DNA of 64,000 nucleotides from Novakomyces olei (lineage: Eukaryota > Ascomycota > Novakomycetes > Novakomycetales > Novakomycetaceae). Every line of letters begins with the position of its first letter. Positions within the stretch are counted from its first letter, which is position 1. Made by a program: the position numbers and the translations under genes. The notes under the pieces were generated by a model. It was not told where the DNA came from, searched no databases, and worked only from the letters and a program-made list of their open reading frames with translations. Positions 55,638 to 64,000 of this stretch are shown in pieces. The stretch is taken from contig JADEYG010000007.1 in NCBI GenBank assembly GCA_016906335.1, positions 1,021,001-1,085,000 on the forward strand. Reading direction: 5' to 3'.

Positions 55638-58600
55638 TTTGTTTTTTATTTTTTATTTTTTGTTTGGACAGCTCTTTTCAACTGCACACTTGTTGGAATT
55701 AGTTACGCACTCTACTCCTTCAGACAGATTCTTGAATCGTCTTGTTCCGTCAAATGCAATTAACACCCGACACGTTTATCGCATATTCTAACGTACAGGT
55801 ATTCGATGCTAAAATCAAAAAAGCCGACAAGGAGAGAAAATCACAGATGAAACGTCAGGTGGAGGATGAATTACAGTCGGCAAACACGAAAATTGCTGAT
55901 CTTACGAGCAAACTGCACGCATTACAGCACCGCGGCCGTACAACTCCAATCCCTCCTGCAGCCATCAGACCGCAAGGATCTCGTAATGGCTCGTATAGTG
56001 CCAGTGCGGAGGGCGATGATTCGGACTGGGACAAGTTGCGCAGTCTTCGTCGTGTACAAAGTCATTTAGAAATGACCCCAAACGTAGAAGAGTCTGCTGC
56101 TGCTGCCTCAGCGTCAGCAGCTGCAATGGATGAAGAGTTCTCGTTAAATTTGTCAAGAGCAGGTGAGGAATCATCCCTTTCCGCACGTTCTCCATCGCTG
56201 GCCCTGGAAGAGTACCTCGGCGAACTAGACGGGGCCCGGGACAAATTTGCCCGACTCAATGCGTGCAATGCCATAGTCAAACTATTGAAACGCTATCCGC
56301 TGCTAAGAAACGAAATTGGGATGCCGAAATTCTTATCCAAATTGCTAGACTTGCTAAACAGCAGGCATGGGTCTGACCGTACAGCTGCCTACCATCTGAT
56401 GAAGTATACTTTGGCCTCTGGGGACACTGTTCTCTCGGCAATTGACCCGGCAGTATGGAAGGCCCTAATGTACCATATCGTTATCGTCCTGGCCAAGGAT
56501 ACTGAGACTGCTTCCTCGGAGAAAGGCTACGCTATAAAGTTTGTTCGAGACTCGTTAGGCATTGCCCCGGTACCAAGATCAAATTCTTCTGACGGATCTC
56601 TTCCTGCCTCTCCGCAATTCTCTCCGCAGTTGCTGTCCCTTGTTCACAACAGGCATGTTGTCAAGGCTCTAATGTCGGTGGCAGATTCACCAGAGGACCC
56701 ATTCCATATAATTGCTCTTGAAACACTCTGCGAGTTCACTGTACTCGATCCTTCACTGCTTCTTTCTGCCGGGTCGGTAAGGCTGCTGCTTTCCTGTGCC
56801 TCTGATGGATCAAACGACCCTGCACTATCGGAATCGCTCACAATACCCTTTCTCTTCCTTTTTGATTCGCCAGTCTACAGAAAGTTTTTGCTTCCAGAAA
56901 CCGACGTCGGTGTGCTTGTTGCTGCGCTCGTAGAGCCAGCGACAAGCACGGCCAACAATGACGAAGCACGAGTGAAGAATTGTTCTGTGATTCTTACACA
57001 GCTGGCTAAATCTTGGCCGGGTCTCTGTGCGCTTTGTGTGAATGGTATGAGGCCGCTCAGGTCTATAATCGATGCCCTGCGGGTGCCTCACCTTCGAGTA
57101 GGCCCGAGTGTCCTTGATTTCCTCTATGCTATATTAAATATCAAGCAGTCAAGCATCCCGGAAAGCGTACTGTTTCGTCAAAACCAGAATTATGTCAAGT
57201 ATTATAAGCAGGCTGATATAGAATCGTCAGAGGAGCCTTCTTCCTCTTGCGTCGGCGTCGGCAGCGGCGGTGGCGCCAAGGACCCCCCCTTGCAACTTGA
57301 AAGATCAAATTTCCTGGAGCAGTACAGCGCACTCGTGCTTTATACCCTGTTTAAGCTCGATGTAACAGACGCGCTGGCTGTAGTAATCGAGTCGGATGGC
57401 AATACGGAGATGGTTAAAAGAGCTACAGTATTGCTGGCAGAGATTCTTGTTTTGGCCAACAGACTGCTGCCTCGAAGCTATGGGCTCGAGTTCCAGAGCC
57501 TTCCGAGGCTGTTTGCTACTGCTTCGAGATTTGGTGATCAGCACCGGTTTATTGCGACAACCGTCTTTGCTCATATAGACTGGCTGAACCGGGCTCGAAC
57601 ACGATCAAGGCCGCCAAATGCTGCCTTTCTAGCTCATACAAATCGGTCTTCTGCGGCTGTTCCCTTTACATCGGCCTCTGATGCTGATGAACGAAGTCAG
57701 AGGCAGGTAGTTCAGGTCAAGATAAAGATGGGCATGCAGATTGACGGTGTGCATTTCCGTAATATGATAATGGAGACGCAGGTACTGGCCACCAAGAAAT
57801 TTAATACGTGGCGATGGGATATTCTGGCAGAGTTATTACAGGGCCCTCTACTTAATCCGCGAAGGCTGGAAGAGGCGATAAAGGCAACCAAGTTTATGAA
57901 GAGGCTTCTCTCCTTCTACCGTCCCTTCAAGTACCGGTTCTGTCAGGTTAAAAACACACGGCCTAACCAAAAATACGTTAGAGTGGGCTGCCTGCTGATG
58001 CGGACGCTGATGTCCTGTCCCGAGGGGGTCAAGTACCTTTTACAAAACAAACTGCTCCGGCAGATTGCCGAGTGCCTGGCCCAGTTGGATCCAGTCAGCG
58101 GGATAACTGCTCAAGACCCGTTGCTGTCTCGGGCACGGGTCCAGGAGACGCTGTCGGGGGGCTATATGGCCATGCTTGGAGTTCTCTCTGGCCATGCTCA
58201 GGGCAGAAGTATGCTCCAAAACTGGCGTATTTTCACGATACTGCATCATATAATAGAGCTCGCCAGTCGGGAGGACATGTCTATCAGTATCATCCACAGC
58301 CTGGACTATGGGAAACGGGGCCATTGCCGGATTATTATGGCAAAGGCAATTACGACGGGAAGAAAAGCGGTAAAGATTTGTGGAATAAAGCACCTGGGCA
58401 GTTTGGTGTTTGCCAATCTCGGGAAAAGAGCCGTGCAAAAGAGTGATGAGAGTGAAAGTGAGAGCAATATTAATATTGACAGCAATTGTTATGATAATAA
58501 TTATAATAATAATAATTATAATAATAATAATTATAATAATAATTGTTATAATAATTATAATTATAATAATAATAATAACAATAATAATAACAACAACAAC

Positions 58601-59890
58601 AACAATAACAACGACAACTACAACAATTACAACTACAACTACACCGCCGACGGCGACGACGCTAGCAATGAAAAAAACCCTACAAGCAGCACGGCCAAGT
58701 GGGCGCTGCAGCTGCTGGTAATGATGCTGTACGATCCCGACATGGACGTGTGTGAGCTGGCGGCCAGTGTCCTTGAGAGCACGTGCAGTCGGGACAGAAA
58801 CGCATTAGAATTCGTAGTCAGTCTGCGGCCGTCGGTTGAGCATCTCGGGGACATTGGAGCCCCACTTCTCCTTCGGTTCCTGTCGACCAGTGTGGGCTAC
58901 GCTTACCTCCGAACGCTAAACTATGTGGAAAAAGAGATGGAGGACTGGTTCCGTACCCGCAACGAGGACTATGTTGCCTTTGTCGAGGCGAGTATTACAA
59001 GGGCACTCTGCTCAGACTTTGCAAACACGGACAAACAGCAGCAGAGCAAGCTGCTGAAGAACAGGACGAGGCGTGAAGACTTTGACGGATGGGCTCCTCC
59101 TCATTTCTACGGTGAGCTGACAAAGACAAAGGAAGGGTGCCTTTTGCTCCGTGACAAGGGCCATTTTGCCACGTTTGTGGACACGATCGCTGAGCACGGC
59201 AGTGAGCGGACAGACAAGCGGATCATTGCCAGAGTCAAGTCTTGTCTATGGGCCATCGGCCATATCGGCGCTTCAGTTGGCGGAGCTCCGTTCTTGGAGC
59301 ACTATGCTGCCGTTCCCCGGGTCGTCAGTATCGCTGAACATAGTGGAGTTCTTACTCTGCGTGGGACAGCTTTTTTCGTGCTCGGCCTTATCGCTCTCAC
59401 GGACGTTGGCGCTGCTCTCCTGGAGCGGCTCGGATGGGTCTGTACTCGCACTGTAATGGGCAATTCTACGGGTATTGTTATCCCGCGAGACGTGGACAAG
59501 CTGCTCACTGTCCCGCTGTGGACGGCAGAGCTGCCTAATGTCGAGTCTACAACTGATTATTCTACAACTGGCGATTCTGCTTACAGTAGAAATGACGGCA
59601 AAGGGAACAGCAACAGGTTCTCGCCCGTACAGCAACAGGTCCTGAGCCTCGTCGCTGACTTGTCGAGCCATATCTCTGCCAACAAGGCCGCTACTGCTCT
59701 GAGCCGCTTAAAACTACGTGAAAAACAAGTGTTTAGGTCTCAGCCTCTCTTTGATGCCGTCATGGATATGCTCGCTGCGTTCCACTACCGCCAAACTGTA
59801 CGCAGATTCGTTTACAAGCTGTTTGATCAGGTTCCCCATGTAAACTCGCCTTCAACGGGGAACGGGTCGAGCAGCGAGCCAGAGTTTTGA
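55221..59890 (+). CDS. TORC2 subunit RICTOR/Avo3
   Basis: Exons 55221-55430, 55473-55541 and 55799-59890 give 1456 aa. Exon 2 and the start of exon 3 form an HR1-like coiled coil (LDDILNKLEIESKIKEGAENLLQ/VFDAKIKKADKERK). Then come RICTOR_N, the ARM-like core (SRHGSDRTAAYHLMKY), RICTOR_M (RWDILAELLQGPLLNPRRLEEAI, KYRFCQVKNTRPNQKYVRVG) and RICTOR_V, YGKRGHCRIIMAKAITTGRKAV, DPDMDVCELAASVL. It scaffolds TOR complex 2, which controls Gad8/Ypk kinases and actin polarity. A poly(Asn/Tyr) insertion (58485-58641) splits the C-terminal domain. The first intron (42 nt) is GT-AG; the second (257 nt) has GC-AG ends. Confidence 0.93.
58485..58641. repeat. In-frame (AAT/AAC)n array in RICTOR
   Basis: TTATAATAATAATAA units changing to AACAACAAC. 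They encode Asn-rich sequence with Tyr. The frame stays open. Confidence 0.95.
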
Positions 59891-60326
59891 GTCGGGTTTG
59901 AGTTTTGTTTCTTGGTTTTTGCTTTTTATTTTTGTTTTTGTGTTTTATTTATTTTTGTGTTTTATTTATTTTTGTGTTTTATTTATTTTTGTGTTTTTTG
60001 TTTATTTATTATTATTATTATTACTATTTTTGTTTTGGTTTTTGGCAGTGCCCAGGGTGTTTGTTGGGCTAGTACCCTAGTGATATTCATCATATTAAAA
60101 GTTGTCAAGAGACGAGTTCTCGGGCCGAGGCTTTGAATGAAATGTTATACAAGTACTGCACGAGTTGACGTAAATGTAGAAATCAATAAAATATAGTATT
60201 AGGGTTAGGGTTGGGGGTAGTATTGGAGTTGGAGTTGATGTTAGGGTTAGGGTTATTATGGATTATTTGGTTTACATGACTCTTCCTCCAACTGTTACTA
60301 CCAATCTATCCATTAAAATTCCAGGA
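59891..60326. other. Convergent spacer RICTOR/UBP
   Basis: About 440 bp. It holds TTTTTGTGTTTTATTTA repeats (59925-60005) after the RICTOR stop and a telomere-like block at 60199-60256. No gene is seen. Confidence 0.5.
60199..60256. promoter_or_regulatory. Telomere-like TTAGGG block
   Basis: Two pairs of TTAGGGTTAGGG flank degenerate GGAGTTGGAGTTGATG units. It is between converging 3' ends, so a promoter role is unlikely. It is best seen as an interstitial telomeric repeat or a terminator/insulator candidate. Confidence 0.45.
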
Positions 60327-60899
60327 CTATTTCCTTGTTTCCTTCCAGGAATCACCGCCTTCTTCCGGAGTCGTGCCACTCTTATTTGTGCCACTTTCAC
60401 TCGACGCGTCTTGCTGTTGCGGCTCATCCGCCGTTAAAGACTGAAGATCTGCCGACGCAGAGCTATCGGAAAACTTTGGACTCGGCGTATCGCGGCCAAG
60501 ACTACTTAAAGAGCTCTCGACCCTTTTATCTGTTTCAGGGCTGTTTGACCTAATACTGTCGGGTTCCACTGCCGATAGAAGAGCCGGTGAAAACTCTGAG
60601 CTTTTATCCTCCATTGAATAATCTTCGCCCGGCCGTGAAGCCGTCTCTGCTTGCGGCAACTTGACTGGCGCCATTAAAGCCCCAAGCTGAGCAAACTGGT
60701 CGCCCTTCTCTACAATTTTTTCCAGATTAGGCCCGCCCAATGGTGAGTCTGATCTCCGACGGTAAAATAAAAGATACGCAGCTTTAGTGACCATATTTTC
60801 TTGATCTGTAGGAGATACTCGCGAGTCTGGTAGAGTTAGTATTGCAGCCAGATAGTTGTCAGGGTTGTTTGTGTTTATCTATGTTTATCTATTTAAATA

Positions 60900-60930
<31 letters not shown>

Positions 60931-62520
60931 TTGCTATTTTATTTTATTTTTTTTGTTTTTTATTTTTTTTTCCCTTTCCTTATTTCCCTTTTACATCTTC
61001 TTATTAACTCTTACCATCAAAATTGTAAACTTTCTCATCGACAAAGTTCCTGGCGTATGCGGTATAATGCCCCCCACCGAGCCCACCGTAATGGTTGTCG
61101 ACAGCAAACAGGTCAAAAGTGTACGACTTTTCCGGCACATCGAGGCCGGCAGCCTGGCACGCCTTGAGCTGCCCTACTCGGCACGCCATGTCGAGGTCGT
61201 GGGTAGGAAAATCGATAAAATCGTCAATTTTGTCTCTATAGTGGCGCACATTGCTGAACCGTTTGAGGCAGAGCACGAGTATATCCGGCACTGTCCAGAT
61301 CTCTAGAGTCTTCTCTGCCTGCCGAAACTCACGGCACTTTGGGCAGTACCAAGGATCATCCTGGCCCAACCTTTCTGGCCGGGAAAACTCGTCGAGGCAC
61401 CTGTTGAGCGTAAGCAGCGACTGCCCAACCGTATCGCTATCGCCAGAGTCCGGATCGTTTAGACTTACAGACTCGTCCCACAGCGATTGGCCCACAGAGT
61501 CACTCGACTCTGAGTCTTCAGAGAACGTGTGTGCCCAATGGCTCCACGTGCAAGCAATGCCTTCGCCACTCTGGACGATTGCCGTCGGAGGCTCTTGCGC
61601 CCTCGACGGCAGTGGGAATATAGACGATACATTGTAATCCTCACTGTCAGACGCATCTCGCATCGGCAAATCTTCCACACTGTGTGGCGAAGAGCCTTCG
61701 CCTCCGTCTCCTGTGCTTTTGGCTTTTTCTTTGTCACTCGTTTGCTCTCTTTCTGCAACAGCTTTCTGCTCAAGTTTCTGCCCAGTGCCTTTGGCTTTTT
61801 CGTTGGGATTTTCTGCTGAGCCCTCTTTGTTGGCCTCCTCCATTCCTTCGTGGGCCTCTTTGATCTCTTCAGGGCCCTCCTCCATCTCTTCGTCCCGTCC
61901 CTCTCCGTCTATACTGCCGCCACGAGGAGATTGTGCTGCTGTCAGAGCGTCCAGCCGGTCCTGCACTGTCGTCTCACTGAAATAGCTCCAGCCTGTCGCC
62001 ATTTTACTGCCAACCTTGTCCATTATCGAAATCTGGAACGAGGCTTTTGGCTGTAAGTTTGGAGACGCCTCGTCCGACTGGCGCAGAGGCTCGGCAGACG
62101 GCACAGCGTCTGCCGACTCTTGTATCAGATCCTTTCGCGTCGTAAACTGCTCGCTCTTGTGCGCGATTCTAGAATAAATGGCAGACAAATCTTTACTCTC
62201 CGCCTCCGACAGCGTAATGAAGAAGGGCATCCCACAGTTTTTAGCCTGCTGCCTATTCTCCTCACTCGTCTTGTGAATAACGGGGACAGGGAATACTCCG
62301 CCTTCCGGATCAGCCTCCCTGTCGAGCTCGAAAAAGTACGCATCGTCTGAAGACGTTATACACGAAGCCACATTCTCGTACGGATCGTCGTAGTGCCGAA
62401 ATATCCGGCTCATGCATACTTCGCTGCCGATAATCTGTAAATTAGACAAATCCTGTTTTGGACACTTGTGATTATTCGATCGTTTATAGGTTTTTTTTAA
62501 TAATACATGTAGATTGTAAT

Positions 62521-62593
<73 letters not shown>

Positions 62594-64000
62594 AATTTTT
62601 TTTTAATTCTTTTTATTTATTTATTTATTTTTTAAAATTTATGGTTTTCCAATCTTAATTTTTCTTCTGATTCTCACCTTTTTTCGAGATTCGACGGAAA
62701 AAACACTACAAATCCGATCTACCAAATCCTCTATTGTGCAATTCTTGTCCAGCGTTATAGTCACCTTGGCCGGAAGCCGATTAATGTCGGCCGGAACGAA
62801 TACAATTTCATGAGTCCATTTCCGTTGCACGGGGAGGGGCAATGTTATATCTGTATATGGGTCAAAAGTAATAGATACCTTGGAACAAACGGGGCACACC
62901 AGCGTAGATTTGAACAGCCCTGTAAAAAGGTCAGTAATAACTGAATCGTTTCTCCTCAAATGATTGCCCCATGATTTCTCTGCCGTCTTTATCACCGTTG
63001 CTGGATCGTCAGACTCCAGCTCGGGCCGCTCTGTGTACGGTTTCTCGTACACTCGATTTAAATCTTCATGCAGGGAATCCAACAAGAACACGAGAAACTC
63101 TTGGGAATCTTGTTGAGTGTACCCGGCAAAGGAAGAATTGTAATGGCCAATGAGCCCTTTAAACTCGCGTGGAGAAAAGGACGCATGGTCTCGAGCATAA
63201 AGGTGGTGGCAAACTCGAGCATAAGACTCGGCTACCTTTCCATGCATTCCCAGAGGGTTGACTCGATTTATTTCCAATTTGAATGCATTCGACTGGAAAT
63301 AAGTCGCCAATTCGGGAGTATGAGACAGGCATTGTAAAGCGGAATTCATATAGCAGCTATTTCCCAAATTGCCCAAACCAATGGACCCGGGAGTGAAGCT
63401 CCTTTTCTGGTCATGGTGCGTGTGGGCAGGTGGCTTGTTGTGAGAACCTGCGGCAGCCGAGGCAGTCTGCCATTCGCCCAGTTTCTTTTGCTCGACGGCA
63501 AAAACCGTATCCTCCACAATCGGAACACAGAGCAGCGGCTCATCGAGAGACGCATAGTGCACAATATTGTCCTTATCACTCCCGTAATCCTTTGCAACAA
63601 AGTCCTTGGCCGAAACCTTTGGCGCAGTCATCCTGCTATTATTGCTCGGTATCCGCCACAAGCGAATCTCGACAGTCCCATAAATGCCGAGTGATTCTCT
63701 CGCACTGGCCAGCAGGTCTCGCACACAAGATGCCTTGGACATGTGTGCCTTTGGTGCACCTGCATCGCGGTGGGGAGCAGATGACGAGCTTAATGAAGAG
63801 GAATTTGCGTGCAAACCTGCGCCTGACGTAATCTCGCAAAAGGTGAAGCAAGGATAGTAAAGTTCCACTACGAGATTTGGTCGGGAACTGGGACTCGCCG
63901 TGTTTATAGCAGTGCGTGTAATTGCCACCGTATTGTCGGCCGGGAACCATTTCGTAATAAGGCTCCATAACTGTGGAGTCACAATTTCAAAGTCTGTGCC
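60327..64000 (-). CDS. Deubiquitinase of the USP4/11/15-Ubp12 group (5' end outside window)
   Basis: Partial gene, at least 1080 aa: exons 64000-62678 (open to the edge), 62434-61015 and 60826-60327. The frame enters with DUSP-like TDFEIVTPQLWSLITKWF. The UBL-like region is followed by the catalytic Cys box LGNLGNSCYMNSALQCLSHT. The domain is split by an Asp/Glu/Ser-rich insertion as in USP15. The His box YDLFAVDNHYGGLGGGHYTAYARN and YNFDDSRV lie at exon ends. The C-terminus is Ser/Pro-rich. USPs cut ubiquitin from many targets, including COP9-linked and splicing factors for this group. The first intron carries a 60-nt T run, the second a (TA)n tract. Confidence 0.93.
62522..62581. repeat. 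60-nt T run in deubiquitinase intron
   Basis: An uninterrupted run of about 60 T on the plus strand, within the 243-nt intron at 62435-62677 (A run on the coding strand). Assembly length may be unreliable here. Confidence 0.9.

Overview
The window is nuclear DNA of a fungus. The evidence is the gene set: a Kre9/Knh1-type wall beta-1,6-glucan protein, an Hmt1-type vacuolar half ABC transporter, an Fmp52-like dehydrogenase, an Rco1/Cph1-like double-PHD protein, Avo3/Ste20-type RICTOR and a GH12-like endoglucanase fold. Introns are mostly 36-90 nt with GT-AG ends and clear branch points (CTAAC, CTGAC, two perfect TACTAAC). Intergenic DNA is AT-rich and full of simple repeats. I cannot place the species; a taphrinomycete-like ascomycete or another non-yeast fungus would fit. 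No transposon, virus relic, rRNA, tRNA or CRISPR was seen.

Layout, 0-20 kb: a METTL21-like methyltransferase; an Mgr3-like mitochondrial TPR protein (minus); STT3 (five exons); a dicarboxylate-lactonase-like amidohydrolase and a GNAT acetyltransferase (both minus); an orphan protein with cell-cycle motifs; tRNA-dihydrouridine synthase DUS4 (minus); a dienelactone hydrolase (five exons); NPL4, CDC42 and DNA ligase I (all minus).

20-37 kb: a Kre9-like secreted protein, a Pho80-type cyclin (minus), SNF5 (plus), HMT1 and a DHYC palmitoyltransferase (minus), PA2G4/EBP1 (plus) and an Rco1-like subunit (plus).

37-64 kb: succinate dehydrogenase SDH2, the ESCRT-III protein DID2/CHMP1 and cytochrome c (plus); TAF8 (minus); FMP52-like (plus); a dienoyl-CoA isomerase and a GH12-like protein (minus); the abasic-site protein HMCES (plus); OXLD1-like (minus); DOA10/SSM4 (plus); a PhnP-type metallo-beta-lactamase (minus); RICTOR (plus); and a USP4/15-UBP12-like deubiquitinase cut by the right edge (minus).

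The genes are unrelated housekeeping loci, not a functional cluster. Loose themes are ubiquitin/ERAD (NPL4, DOA10, UBP), DNA repair at PCNA (LIG1, HMCES) and mitochondrial respiration (SDH2, cytochrome c). The most notable features are two GC-AG introns (one directly after the NPL4 start codon), telomere-like CCCTAA boxes around SDH2 to CYC1, a UIM and PIP-like tail on HMCES, a strong hairpin at the OXLD1 start, and the orphan KEN/RxL/CDK-site protein. All exon models were spliced by eye and need transcript support.
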